The notes: generated by a model from the letters alone, not told the origin. Positions 50,764-59,510 are shown, numbered from the stretch's first letter. The stretch is DNA of 64,000 bases from an uncultured Mediterranea sp. (GCF_902493215.1 NZ_CABUOL010000002.1:124001-188000), one strand, 5' to 3'. Program-made: numbers and translations.

Positions 50764-50862
50764 TTGAGTTGAGAGTTGAGAGTTTTATTGAGTTGAGAGT
50801 TGAGAGTTGAGAGTGGAGAGTTTTATTGAGTGGAGAGTGGAGGGTGGAGGGTGGGGAGGCTG
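50764..50862. repeat. Heptamer microsatellite, GAGAGTT/GAGAGTG type
   Basis: GAGTTGAGAGTTGAGAGTTTTATTG is repeated with drift toward GGAGAGTGGAGGGTG. This low-complexity 7-bp repeat sits in the gap between pflB and the HU-like gene (50632-50981). It encodes nothing and looks like spacer DNA of the sort found elsewhere in Bacteroides genomes. Confidence 0.7.
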
Positions 50863-50895
50863 CCTCAACATAGAAAAGTATAATCAAAACGCAAT

Positions 50896-50970
50896 GTCAT
50901 CCTGAACAAAGTGAAGGATCTCCTCACACAAGCAATGGCTTTCGAGATCCTTCACTGCGTTCAGGATGAC
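50896..50970. repeat. Dispersed inverted repeat, CATCCTGAAC-GTGAAGGATC type
   Basis: GTCATCCTGAACAAAGTGAAGGATCTC (left arm, 50896-50922) is inverted as 50944-50970 with a few mismatches. It forms a long hairpin directly after the HU-like gene and can serve as a terminator for it. Elements of this motif are scattered in many genomes. Confidence 0.8.
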
Positions 50971-50981
50971 AGAATGGCGGA

Positions 50982-51476
50982 CTACAGCGGGCTCTCGTCC
51001 TGTCCGCCGCCGTCGCCGCCGGGTTCCGTGGTGCCGCCGCCGGTCGAGGAGCCGTCGTCGTAGCCGCGCAGCTCGGTGAACTCGATGCCCTGCAGGGCGG
51101 CGGCCGAGCGGGTGCGCTTGCCGCCCGAGTAGGTGTCTATCGTTTCAGGTTGGAAGTTGATGCGGGTGGCGGTGATGTGCGTCGTGGGCACCCACTCGGC
51201 CCGCGTGGCGGCCGGCTTCGAGCTGAAGCCCACCTTGAACGAGCCCAGGCCGTCGATTTTCACGCGGTTGCCCGCCAGCAGCTGGTCGCGCGTCACTTCG
51301 GACAGCTCGGTCAGCACGGCCAGCACATCCGAGCGCTTCATCGAGCTGTTGCGCTGGATGATTTCGGCCAGTATCTCCGTGTCCACCACTTCGTTCACCA
51401 CGGACATTGCATACCACTTGCCCTTCTGGGGCGATTTCTCCCGATTGTCTTGATAAAGTCTGTACTTGACTGCCAT
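50982..51476 (-). CDS. HU-like DNA-binding protein (HU-HIG type)
   Basis: 164 residues from the ATG at 51476 (MAVKYRLYQDN). The first 120 residues follow the HU fold with a DUF-type N-terminus, including SVVNEVVDTEILAEIIQRNSSMKRSDVLAVLTEL and KIDGLGSFKVGF. A Gly/Ser/Glu-rich tail follows. These proteins bind DNA as dimers and shape the nucleoid. Specific targets are unknown. The leader contains the 22-bp array at 51541-51650. Confidence 0.85.
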   Translation of the reverse strand: MAVKYRLYQDNREKSPQKGKWYAMSVVNEVVDTEILAEIIQRNSSMKRSDVLAVLTELSEVTRDQLLAGNRVKIDGLGSFKVGFSSKPAATRAEWVPTTHITATRINFQPETIDTYSGGKRTRSAAALQGIEFTELRGYDDGSSTGGGTTEPGGDGGGQDESPL

Positions 51477-51540
51477 AACATTTGTTTTTTTTAAAGGGTT
51501 AATATTCGTTTTTCGTTTCACGGTTTTCTGTTCTTGTTTT

Positions 51541-51650
51541 CAAAAGGCGGCCTTTTGCGTCTCGAAAGGTGGCCTTTTGCGTTTCAAAAGGTGACCTTTT
51601 GCATCTCAAAAGGTGGCCTTTTGCATGGCCGGAGGTGGTCTCCCGTTACG
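51541..51650. repeat. Five-unit 22-bp dyad array, CAAAAGG/CCTTTTG type
   Basis: C(A/G)AAAGG recurs at 51541, 51563, 51585 and 51607, exactly 22 bp apart. CAAAAGGCGGCCTTTTG is a 17-bp dyad, leaving a 5-bp spacer per unit. A fifth unit at 51629 reads CCGGAGGTGGTCTCCCG, in which A-to-G changes in one arm match T-to-C changes in the other, so the pairing GGAG/CTCC is kept. It lies between the HU-like gene and the first fimbrial gene. A GGGCGGAA/TTCCGCCC hairpin follows at about 51650-51668. Confidence 0.92.
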
Positions 51651-51675
51651 GGCGGAATTTTTCCCGCCCGACGGT

Positions 51676-53361
51676 TTACTGTTCCTTCTTCAAGGCGGGC
51701 AGGCTGTTGCCGTCTTTGAGTTCGTACTGCCAGCCTTTACCGCTCAGGGCGGCGTTCATGGCGGCGACGGCCGTCTGCCAGGTGACGTTCGTGCCGTCTA
51801 CCTTCGTGGCTCCGCCGTTGTCATTGTCGGGGAGGCCGCTCCAATAGCAGGCAGTCACGGTGGCATAGTTTTCTCTCACCACGCCGCCTACATAGATGGT
51901 GCCGCTACCTTTACCGCTGACGTTGCCCGCGGCATAACAGGCAAGGATGCTGTTTCCTCCGTTTGTTCCTACTATACCGCCGGCCCAGGCGTAGCTTGTA
52001 CCGTCATTTTCAACGGTCACGTCGCCCGTGGCATAGCAGGCGGTCAGGGTGGCACCGGAATTCGTTGTACCTGCCACGCCGCCTGCCCGCTGCGTTCCCT
52101 TCACTGAGGCCGAGGAACTGCATCCGGTGATGGAACCGCCAAATTGATAGCCCACCACGCCACCTACGCTGAAGCTACCGCTGACGCTGCCCGACACCGA
52201 GCAGTTTTCAATGGTGCCTCCAAAGCTATTTCCTGCCACGCCGCCGGCATAGCCCGAACTGTTGTCGCTTGTTATCTGTACGCCCTCCAGCACCACGTTC
52301 TTCACCGTACCTCCGGAGCCGATACGTCCGAACAGGCCCGCATATTTGTTACTTCCCGTAACGGTCAGCCCCGTGATGGTCTTGCCGCCGCCGTCGAAGG
52401 TGCCGGTGTATGCTTTGTTATTGTCTTTGCCTATCGGTGTCCAGTCGATGCCCTTCAGGTCGATATCGGCCGTCAGGGTGATATTGATGCCTAACTTCCA
52501 TTCTTCGTTCACCAGTTCGGCGATGTTCTTCAGGCCCTCGGCGGAGGTGACGTTGTAGGTCTTGCCGTCCTCTGATACGGTATATCCCGGGCCTGCTTCG
52601 GCGAGGGAGACGGTGTAGGTATATTCCTTGCCCGCTTTCCATTCGGTATCGTTCTTCATCTTATAGACGAAGACCTTGCCGTTGGTGAATTTGCAGGCGA
52701 TGAAGGCCGTGCCCTTCGCTACCGTCTGTGGGGCGACGAGGGCGGTGTAGGTGTCGCCACCCTTGTCATGCGAGGTGATTTGGGTGGGGTTGCCGTTCTC
52801 GGTGGAGAGGCCGGTCAGTTTGACGGATTCCAGCCCCTCGGTGTAGTCCGTCAGTTTGATGGTTATCTGCGCCGTGCGGTGGGTGAAGCGGAGTGTGGGG
52901 TTGCCGTAGCTCACCGTCTGTTCCTCGGCTACGATGAAGTCGCTGCCCTCGAAGTCTTTCTGGGCACTTTGGTCGGCTTTTACCACCACGGCGGGCGGGG
53001 TTGTTTCATCCTCGGTGTAGGGCCACCAGGCGGTGACGAGGCGGTCGGTGTGGTTGGTCCAGTAGTGCGGGTCGGTGGAGGTCAGCGTGGCGCTCTTTTG
53101 GTCGGCAGAGGGCTTCACGTCGTATGCTTTCACCGTGCCGTCAATCATAACTGCCACGGAGGTGACGCCCTGCCAGTTGCCGTCCACGGGGGCACGGGTG
53201 CCGGCGGTGACTGTCGCGTCGGGGTTCAGCCCCGTGGCGGTGAAGACGATGGGTGTGCCTTCCGCCCCTTCCGGCAGGAAGCCCGCTTCGTCCTGCGTGC
53301 AGGCGGCAAAGCCGAGCAGCAGGGCGAGGGCTGCGGATATATGGATGGTTGTTCGTCTCAT
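51676..53361 (-). CDS. Fimbrillin-like lipoprotein with GLUG repeats
   Basis: 561 residues. A lipoprotein signal ends at GFAAC (Cys21). A fimbrillin-like N-terminal domain (TPIVFTATGLNPDATVTAGTRAP) is followed by GLUG-like repeats (VGGVVGYQFGGSITGCSSSASV and neighbours, about 300-490) and a C-terminal tail also present in the next gene (ATKVDGTNVTWQTAVAAMNAAL). Probably a minor tip or surface adhesin of a type V-like pilus. The gene is last in the fimbrial set on minus. Confidence 0.8.
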   Translation of the reverse strand: MRRTTIHISAALALLLGFAACTQDEAGFLPEGAEGTPIVFTATGLNPDATVTAGTRAPVDGNWQGVTSVAVMIDGTVKAYDVKPSADQKSATLTSTDPHYWTNHTDRLVTAWWPYTEDETTPPAVVVKADQSAQKDFEGSDFIVAEEQTVSYGNPTLRFTHRTAQITIKLTDYTEGLESVKLTGLSTENGNPTQITSHDKGGDTYTALVAPQTVAKGTAFIACKFTNGKVFVYKMKNDTEWKAGKEYTYTVSLAEAGPGYTVSEDGKTYNVTSAEGLKNIAELVNEEWKLGINITLTADIDLKGIDWTPIGKDNNKAYTGTFDGGGKTITGLTVTGSNKYAGLFGRIGSGGTVKNVVLEGVQITSDNSSGYAGGVAGNSFGGTIENCSVSGSVSGSFSVGGVVGYQFGGSITGCSSSASVKGTQRAGGVAGTTNSGATLTACYATGDVTVENDGTSYAWAGGIVGTNGGNSILACYAAGNVSGKGSGTIYVGGVVRENYATVTACYWSGLPDNDNGGATKVDGTNVTWQTAVAAMNAALSGKGWQYELKDGNSLPALKKEQ

Positions 53362-53380
53362 GATGCGTGTTGTTTAGGGG

Positions 53381-55294
53381 TTATTCTTCTTTCTTTAGTG
53401 TGGGCAGTTCTCCGGTGAGTTCGTAACGCCTGTCGCACGGTTCGTCGGGATTCGCGGTGTTCCACGTTTCGATGGCGGTGTTCATGGCATTAACGGCTTG
53501 CTGCCAGGTAACGGTCGTGCCGTCCACCTTCGTGGCCATGTCGCCATCATTATCTGGACTGTCACTCCAGTAGCAGGTGGTCACGATACCGGAGTCGTTT
53601 CCCACTACGCCGCCGACATATTTCTCTCCGGAAACGCTTCCCAAAGCATGGTATGAGGCGGTCACGGTGCCGGAGGTTCTGTTGTATCCCACCACGCCGC
53701 CGACCCAATCTTTTTCCCCCTTGACATTTCCAGTGGCGATGCAGGCAGTTACGGTGCCGGAGTTTTCTCCCACCGCACCTCCAACATAGTTCTTGCCATA
53801 AATGCTATTATAGGCGGTACAGGCAGTCACGGTGCCGAAGTTTTGTCCCACCACACCGCCGACAGAGAAGCTTTCTCCTGTAACATCTCCCGAAGCTGTA
53901 CAAGAGGTAACGGTGCCGGAGTTGTTTCCCACCACACCGCCGGTATAGTTACCGGAAACGCTACATGAGACGGTGCAGGAGGTAACAATGCTGTAGTTTT
54001 GTCCCACCACACCGCCGACCTTAGAGCTGCCGGAGACGTTGCCAGAGATTTTGCAGACAGTCACGGTACCAGAGTTGTTGAATCCCACCACACCGCCTAC
54101 ATAATAGTCGCCAGTTATATTAACATTTTCCAGCGTCAGGTTCTGCACCTTCCCGTTGGAGTCAAGATAACCAATCAGCCCCACGTATCTCATACTCGAC
54201 TGGTTGATGGTTAGTCCCGTAATGGTATGTCCGTCTCCATCTAAGATACCGGTGTATGCCTTACTACTTTTTGTGCATATTGGCGTCCATTCCTTTCCCG
54301 TGAGGTCAATGTCAGCGGCAAGGGTACAGTTTGTTGACTTGTCTTTCTGCACAGCCTCTGCCCATAATAATAGTCCGTCAGCGCTGTAAACTATGTAGGT
54401 GTTCGTTGATTCGTCATAGATATAGTCCAACTCCTCGGCATCGCCGCTTTCGCTGCCGCCGTCAGCCCAGCCGCCGATGGTGCAGCCCTCCAACGTCAGG
54501 CCAGTGGCGTTCACCTTGACGGTGTAGGTATAGCGGTTACCCGCCTCCAATACGACGTCGTTCTGCGGGCGGAAGTAGAAGTTGCCGCCGCCGAGTTCCA
54601 CGCGGATGAACGGCTTGCCTGCCGTAACGGTCTGCGGGGCGGTCAGTGCCTCGTAACTGTTGCCGTTTGCGTTGCAGGTCTTGATGTCGGTCGGGTTGCC
54701 GTTATCGGCGGACAGGCTCATGAGGCTCACCGTGGCATCGTCCACATTCGTGAATCCTGTGCCGGGCTTCAGTTCGATGGCCACTCGTGCCGTGCGGTGA
54801 GTAAAGGTGAGTTTCGGGTCGTCAAATTCCACCGTCCGGTCGATGGCGGAGATGAAGTCGCTGCTCTGGAAATCAGCCAACTTGCTCTGGTCTTCGGCCA
54901 CCTTCACGGCAGGCATCCGTGTGATGTCTGTATTGTCGAGGGGCCACCATGCCGATACGGTAATCGGGTCGCGACTGGTCCAGTAGTGCGGGTCGTTCTC
55001 GCATGAGAGCGTGGCTTTCGTATTGTCAGCGGAGTTAGGCGTTACGGTGTATTCCTTTACCGCGTCGCCCATCTTGAGTGCCACGGTCTGTACGCCCTGC
55101 CAGTCACCGTCCACGGTGGCGCGGGTGGATGGGGCTGCCTGCGGAGTTGCCTCTACGGACAGTCCGGTGGCACGGATGACTACGGGATATTCACCTTCGG
55201 GCAGACGGTTGTCGTCAGCCAGTTCGTCCTGGGTACAGGCGGCGAGGGCGAACAGCAGCGCGGTGGCTGCGGGGATAAATAATCTATGTCTCAT
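53381..55294 (-). CDS. Fimbrillin-like lipoprotein with GLUG repeats (paralogue)
   Basis: 637 residues with a lipoprotein signal (ALAAC, Cys20). It has the same plan as the neighbour downstream: a fimbrillin-like domain (VVIRATGLSVEATPQAAPSTRA), a middle region, about six GLUG-type repeats (for example VGGVVGQNFGTVTACTAYNSI) and the shared C-terminal tail (ATKVDGTTVTWQQAVNAMNTAI). The two genes are 19 bp apart and surely arose by duplication. Repeat number differs between them. Confidence 0.82.
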   Translation of the reverse strand: MRHRLFIPAATALLFALAACTQDELADDNRLPEGEYPVVIRATGLSVEATPQAAPSTRATVDGDWQGVQTVALKMGDAVKEYTVTPNSADNTKATLSCENDPHYWTSRDPITVSAWWPLDNTDITRMPAVKVAEDQSKLADFQSSDFISAIDRTVEFDDPKLTFTHRTARVAIELKPGTGFTNVDDATVSLMSLSADNGNPTDIKTCNANGNSYEALTAPQTVTAGKPFIRVELGGGNFYFRPQNDVVLEAGNRYTYTVKVNATGLTLEGCTIGGWADGGSESGDAEELDYIYDESTNTYIVYSADGLLLWAEAVQKDKSTNCTLAADIDLTGKEWTPICTKSSKAYTGILDGDGHTITGLTINQSSMRYVGLIGYLDSNGKVQNLTLENVNITGDYYVGGVVGFNNSGTVTVCKISGNVSGSSKVGGVVGQNYSIVTSCTVSCSVSGNYTGGVVGNNSGTVTSCTASGDVTGESFSVGGVVGQNFGTVTACTAYNSIYGKNYVGGAVGENSGTVTACIATGNVKGEKDWVGGVVGYNRTSGTVTASYHALGSVSGEKYVGGVVGNDSGIVTTCYWSDSPDNDGDMATKVDGTTVTWQQAVNAMNTAIETWNTANPDEPCDRRYELTGELPTLKKEE

Positions 55295-55322
55295 AATTCT
55301 TCATTCTTAATTCTTCATTCTC

Positions 55323-56213
55323 TTACAGGTCAGCACCCACTTCTCCGCCGTCTATGTCGTTCCACTTTGCAATGGTGGCTTCGCTGACTTCAATGCCTTT
55401 GTTGCGTACCTTGACGGTATAGGTATAGTTGTTGCCCGCCTGCAGTGCGCCTTCGGGCACGGTGAGCGTGGCACGATAATTCTGACTTCTGTAATTCACA
55501 GTCAACGGCAGGGATGCAGCTGTCTGCGGGAAGAGGATGACCGATGACGTGAGGTTGCCGTCGGCCAGCTCCATGGTCAGTTCTCCGGTCTGTGCCCCGT
55601 CGTCTGCGGTGGCAATACCGTCGGCCGTGTTGAACGTACCGGTGAGTTTCAATCCGTCCAGCGTGTAACGTTCAGGCTTGATCACACTGAAATCCACGCC
55701 GGCGCCCGCCTCGAAGGTAAGGGTTATCCGGCTCATGCGGTGGTGGAAGGAGTTGTCTGCACCGCCTTTGTCGGTTTTGTCGGTGAAGCTCACTACCGGG
55801 CTGTCTTTGTCCCCCGTAGCTCCTGAAGTAAAGAGGAAGTCGATGGCAGGCTGGTTCTGCTGCGCCGTGGCATCGGTCGTGGCTGCGAGGGTGCCTCCCG
55901 CTGAGTTGTACGGATAGTAGGCGCGGAAAGTATGGGTCTCTGCATCTTCGATATAGATGACCTTTTCTTCTGCCTCAAATTTCCCGTTCTTCAGGATGAA
56001 AGGCACGTTGCCGTACTGGGTATCGTTACCGATGTCGGTGACGCCGATGCGGTCTCCGCCAGTCCAGGTGGTTCCGCTGGCGCGGGTGGCGGGGGCGATG
56101 TCGGCGATAAACCGGGCGGCCACGGGACCGTCATTGTTCAGAATCTCGTTGTCGTTGTTGCAGGCTGCCAGTGCGAGGGCGAGCGCTGCGAGTGCAAAAT
56201 GTCTTGTTTTCAT
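55323..56213 (-). CDS. Fimbrillin family protein
   Basis: 296 residues. A lipoprotein signal ends at LAAC (Cys18). The body is a fimbrillin/Mfa-like domain: ARFIADIAPATRASGTTWTGGDRIGV, then HTFRAYYPYNSAGGTL and the hallmark HHRMSRITLTFEAGAG. A type V-like pilus subunit, probably processed by an arginine/lysine-type protease at the surface. It lies between the GLUG genes and the higBA pair. Confidence 0.85.
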   Translation of the reverse strand: MKTRHFALAALALALAACNNDNEILNNDGPVAARFIADIAPATRASGTTWTGGDRIGVTDIGNDTQYGNVPFILKNGKFEAEEKVIYIEDAETHTFRAYYPYNSAGGTLAATTDATAQQNQPAIDFLFTSGATGDKDSPVVSFTDKTDKGGADNSFHHRMSRITLTFEAGAGVDFSVIKPERYTLDGLKLTGTFNTADGIATADDGAQTGELTMELADGNLTSSVILFPQTAASLPLTVNYRSQNYRATLTVPEGALQAGNNYTYTVKVRNKGIEVSEATIAKWNDIDGGEVGADL

Positions 56214-56280
56214 ATCGCTTATAAGTCATTTAGTTGTTAACAATCTGTTCCTATAAGCGTTCTTCGGTAGAGAGGGGAAA

Positions 56281-56323
56281 CAAAAACGTCCCGCCTTCCC
56301 CTTTTGTCGGGAGAAGCGGGACG
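56281..56323 (-). terminator. Terminator of the higBA operon
   Basis: On minus, CGTCCCGCTTCTCCC pairs with GGGGAAGGCGGGACG around GACAAAA, followed by TTTTTG. It isolates the toxin-antitoxin pair from the fimbrillin gene downstream. Confidence 0.85.
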
Positions 56324-56346
56324 GGAAACTTTCAGTGTACCGTGAG

Positions 56347-56655
56347 CTACAGCATGGCGGCATACTTGCGCACCTGCTTCAGACGCTCCATGAAAGAGGG
56401 GTCTGCAGCTGCCTGCTGCATATTGCAATCAAGTTGCATCCGCATCAGTAGCGAAGCACTGATACCCAAAGCCGCCTCGAAGAGCATTGCTGTCTGCGTA
56501 GTAATCGGCCTGCGGCAGTTGAGAATGTCATTCAATACCTTGTAGGAGATGCCCATCTGCTCGGCCAACCTGCGCTGCGAGAGCTTGCGTTCTTCGGTTT
56601 CTTCTTTCAACAGTTCGCCCGGATGTATGGGGCGTTGACAGATGTATTTTCCCAT
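56347..56655 (-). CDS. higA: Antitoxin HigA
   Basis: 102 residues from the ATG at 56655 (MGKYICQRPIHPGELLKEE), the standard HigA start. The helix-turn-helix reads LSQRRLAEQMGISYKVLNDILNCRRPIT. It should bind and neutralise the toxin and repress the operon. It starts 7 bp after the toxin stop. Confidence 0.9.
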   Translation of the reverse strand: MGKYICQRPIHPGELLKEETEERKLSQRRLAEQMGISYKVLNDILNCRRPITTQTAMLFEAALGISASLLMRMQLDCNMQQAAADPSFMERLKQVRKYAAML

Positions 56656-56662
56656 AATTATT

Positions 56663-56980
56663 CTATTTATAATGGTTTGATAATTCAAGTATATTGCAGA
56701 TGGTCACCACCGTTTCCGATGAGACCTGTTCTACCGTGAACTCAATGCGGTACTGGTCGTTCACCCGGATGGAGGAAATGCCAGCCTTGTCACCTTTCAA
56801 CACTTCATAATGAAGCGAGTGGATGGCGTAAAGCTCTTCCACGCTTCTTGCTTGTTCCAGCACTTTGATGCGCAACTGGTAGCGTGCCACAATTTGCGGC
56901 TGGAAACGATGTTTCTTGTCCGTCGTTTTCCCTTCCTCGTACAGCTGGCGCAAATAGTCCTTGTCAAAGTTTATCTCCAT
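56663..56980 (-). CDS. higB: Toxin HigB, RelE-like
   Basis: 105 residues of the RelE/HigB-type fold (DKDYLRQLYEEG, RYQLRIKVLEQARSVEELYAIHSLHYEVLKG, SSIRVNDQYRIEFTVEQ). It is predicted to be a ribosome-dependent mRNA endonuclease. Toxin-first order with a HigA antitoxin fits the HigBA class. The pair has its own promoter and terminator within the fimbrial gene series. Confidence 0.88.
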   Translation of the reverse strand: MEINFDKDYLRQLYEEGKTTDKKHRFQPQIVARYQLRIKVLEQARSVEELYAIHSLHYEVLKGDKAGISSIRVNDQYRIEFTVEQVSSETVVTICNILELSNHYK

Positions 56981-57006
56981 TGCTTTCCGTATGGTTGTTC
57001 ACGTAG

Positions 57007-57040
57007 CAAAGATAAGAGAACTCTCCCATATATCCACCAA
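57007..57040 (-). promoter_or_regulatory. Promoter of higBA
   Basis: On minus, TTGG (57037-57040) and TATCTTTG (57007-57014) with a 22-bp gap, slightly wide. It is 26 bp before the toxin start. Confidence 0.55.
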
Positions 57041-57166
57041 AAAAGTGGAAGTATTTTATATAACTGCCATAAGTTTCCCGTTTCCCACTCTGTCAAAGAA
57101 CACTTTCCATACGTTCATGCCCTTGCCGGGCATGATATGTCTGTCATTGAGGATGTTGCCGCACGA

Positions 57167-58054
57167 TTACAAATCGGCGTTTACATCATCACCTTTCACT
57201 GGTTTCCAGCCGGTAATTCCGGCTCCGTCCACTTCCATGCCTTCGGGAGTCTCGACCAGCGTTCCGCCGAGGGTCAGCGATTCGCCCTTTCCGGTGTTGA
57301 AGGCCGCGAGGGCTTCCGTAAGGTCGCTTTTCAGCGTGGTGGGGGTCGGGTTGCCGTCAGCATAGCGGATTTCACCCCTCAGCAGTTGTTCCGTTCCGGT
57401 CACACCCAGCAGCCGCACCGTGGCTTTCCACTTGCCGGCATCGTCACCTTCGGTAATCTTGGTGAAGGGCAGCACGACGTTCGAAGCGGCTCCGTAGGTA
57501 TCGGTTGCGAAGTCGAGTGTTCCGGCTGCACCCGTCAGATGGCCCACAATCTCCGTGATGCGTCCGGCGGCATCACCCGTCGGTTCGACGACAAGCGTCA
57601 GCTCGCGCACCTGCTGCTTCATCGCGGCGGTCAGCGGATAGTCCTTGTCTTTCTCGATGCTCACCTGTTCCGTATAGGTGAAGAACCACCCCGGAGCATT
57701 GTCCACAAAGGCATCCGTGCCTGCCCGGTTTCCCGTGGCTGCGGCAATGGTGGCGGTGGTACCGCTTACCGTGATTCCTTCAGCCGGGTTCCACACCGCA
57801 AGGGTGTAGCTGCCCGGAGCAAACAGATGGTCGGGGGCATGGGTGGCGGAAGTCTCCGTACCCGTATAGTCACCCATGGTGACCGTCCATGTGGCAGGTA
57901 TGTCGATACCCTCACCGCGGGCCGACCAGTCGGCTGTCACCGCAATCTTCCCGTAGTCGGGATGCGGCGTGTCATAAAGCGTGTCCTTCACGCAGGAAGA
58001 GAGCAGCACGGCGGCTGCCATTCCCATCATATTTATATATTGTCTTGCTTTCAT
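57167..58054 (-). CDS. FimB/Mfa2-like fimbrial protein (DUF5119)
   Basis: 295 residues. The lipoprotein signal ends at LLSSC (Cys21), followed by VKDTLYDTPHPDYGKIAVTADW, the classical start of Bacteroides DUF5119/FimB-Mfa2 proteins that anchor the type V pilus. The remainder is beta-rich (YTLAVWNPAEGITVSGTTATI, LTAAMKQQVRELTLVVEP). It follows the DUF3575 gene by 97 bp of low-complexity spacer and is separated from the fimbrillins by higBA. Confidence 0.82.
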   Translation of the reverse strand: MKARQYINMMGMAAAVLLSSCVKDTLYDTPHPDYGKIAVTADWSARGEGIDIPATWTVTMGDYTGTETSATHAPDHLFAPGSYTLAVWNPAEGITVSGTTATIAAATGNRAGTDAFVDNAPGWFFTYTEQVSIEKDKDYPLTAAMKQQVRELTLVVEPTGDAAGRITEIVGHLTGAAGTLDFATDTYGAASNVVLPFTKITEGDDAGKWKATVRLLGVTGTEQLLRGEIRYADGNPTPTTLKSDLTEALAAFNTGKGESLTLGGTLVETPEGMEVDGAGITGWKPVKGDDVNADL

Positions 58055-58151
58055 ATTATTCTGTTTTTAGACATAAGAACAAAAGAACAAATAGTATAGG
58101 GTTAACCCCGTTGACCGTCGGTTCAGTCTTTCATTCTTCATTCTTAATTCT

Positions 58152-59249
58152 TCATTTAAGTTTCCATACCAATGTCACACCGGCATTGACGGGGCCCCAC
58201 CAGTCCTTTGTCTCGTTGCCGCGGCGTACGCGCACACCGTCGATGACCTCATATTTCTCATAGTCGGCATTCAGGTAGCCCAAGCCGAGGTTGAAATCAA
58301 GAGCCAGTGCCTTGCTCAGCCGCAGCTGGTAGCCGGCGGTGATGCCGCCACCCGTCAGGTCGCCCTGCTTGCCCGTACTGGAGAGCTTGTAGTTGAACTC
58401 GCCGGTCTTGAACATCGCGCCGAGGTAGCCGCGCTTCTCCTTACCTATATAATAGCGCACCTCGGGCATCACCTCCCAGAGGGCGTAGCGGCGGTCCTTG
58501 TCGTTCCAGCTCCATGAAGTCCACGAGCCGCTGACGGCAATGCCCCACGACGGGCAGATGCGCCATTCAAGCCCCAGGTCGGGTGTCAGGGTAGCCCAGC
58601 GCAGCAGGTTGGCACGCAGGGAGAGATGAGAATCTGCCAATGCTTTGGTTTCCGACGGCGTGTCGGTCGGTGTATTTGGCTGGGCGGCTTTCTCTGCCTC
58701 TGCCTTTTCAGCGGCCAGTCGGGCTTCTTCCGCTTTGCGCTGCTCTTCGGCCAGGCGTTCCTGTTCGGCACGCTTCTCGGCTGCCAGTTGTTCGGCTTCT
58801 GCCTTGCGTCGTGCTTCCGTATCCGCATCCGTCGCGGCTGTTTCCTTGGCTGGTACCGTCAGGCGTACGGTGACGAAATCACCCTCAGTCGCATGGTTGC
58901 GGGTGATGAAACATGCCTCTTTCAGCCCGCCGCGCACGATGAGTTCGGTCTTCACACGGTTGGAGCGGATCTTCGCCGTGGCAAGGTTCTCGGTTTCACT
59001 GCCCAGCGTGTTGCAGTAGCCGTCCACGTAGAGCGGCATCCGCCCGTCCAGGATGTCGGACTTGTGGCTTGCCACGCATTCCAGCAGGCGGGCCAGCTCC
59101 GGCCCGTTGTCTTGCCAGGGCACGTAGAACATATCCTTCTGCGGTACGAAGCGGAAGGTGTAGACGGTGTCTGCCAGCTGCTGAGCCACGGCCGGTAGCG
59201 TCAGCAGGACCATCAGGGTGGTCGTAATCCATTTTCTAAAGTCTGTCAT
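58152..59249 (-). CDS. DUF3575 protein, OmpA-like N-terminal region plus coiled coil and barrel
   Basis: 365 residues. A signal peptide (to VAQQ) is followed by an OmpA-like peptidoglycan-binding-type region (about 25-130, with NTLGSETENLATAKIRSNRVKTEL), a Lys/Ala/Glu-rich coiled coil (about 140-190) and a DUF3575 outer-membrane barrel (LRANLLRWATLTPDLGLEWRI to VTLVWKLK). It is common at the head of fimbrial operons and probably helps subunit passage or anchoring at the outer membrane. Confidence 0.85.
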   Translation of the reverse strand: MTDFRKWITTTLMVLLTLPAVAQQLADTVYTFRFVPQKDMFYVPWQDNGPELARLLECVASHKSDILDGRMPLYVDGYCNTLGSETENLATAKIRSNRVKTELIVRGGLKEACFITRNHATEGDFVTVRLTVPAKETAATDADTEARRKAEAEQLAAEKRAEQERLAEEQRKAEEARLAAEKAEAEKAAQPNTPTDTPSETKALADSHLSLRANLLRWATLTPDLGLEWRICPSWGIAVSGSWTSWSWNDKDRRYALWEVMPEVRYYIGKEKRGYLGAMFKTGEFNYKLSSTGKQGDLTGGGITAGYQLRLSKALALDFNLGLGYLNADYEKYEVIDGVRVRRGNETKDWWGPVNAGVTLVWKLK

Positions 59250-59339
59250 AGGGTTATCAGTTAGGTTGTTGTTTTAGGTGCGGTCGGGAGTTTGGTCTCC
59301 TGCCACGGATATCGGGTTAACAATATAATGTTATCGTTG

Positions 59340-59369
59340 CAAAAATAGCATAATTTCCTTAGTTTCAAA
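59340..59369 (-). promoter_or_regulatory. Promoter of the fimbrial operon
   Basis: On minus, TTTG (59366-59369), an 18-bp gap and TATTTTTG (59340-59347). The leader to the start at 59249 is about 85 nt and contains the dyad TAACA/TGTTA (about 59321-59336). I see no flanking recombinase sites. Confidence 0.7.
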
Positions 59370-59448
59370 ACAGATTGCCAAAAACTTTGTAAAATTGTTG
59401 AAGATAGCTGTTGCAGGATGGGGGAGGGGGAATGGAGGGTGGTAAGAT

Positions 59449-59484
59449 AAAAAAAGCCCCCAAACCTTTTGGCTTGAGGGCTTT
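59449..59484 (-). terminator. Terminator downstream of tRNA-Asp
   Basis: On minus, AAAGCCCTCAAGCC (59471-59484) pairs with GGTTTGGGGGCTTT (59453-59466) around AAAA and is followed by a T-run. It isolates the tRNA from the fimbrial operon. Confidence 0.85.
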
Positions 59485-59510
59485 GACGCTTTCGATGTTT
59501 TAGCTTTCAG

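Noticed and set aside
59250..59350. An invertible (phase-variable) fimbrial promoter
   Set aside because: The only inverted repeats here are 5 bp arms around 6 bp; no pair of longer repeats flanks the promoter and no recombinase gene is near.
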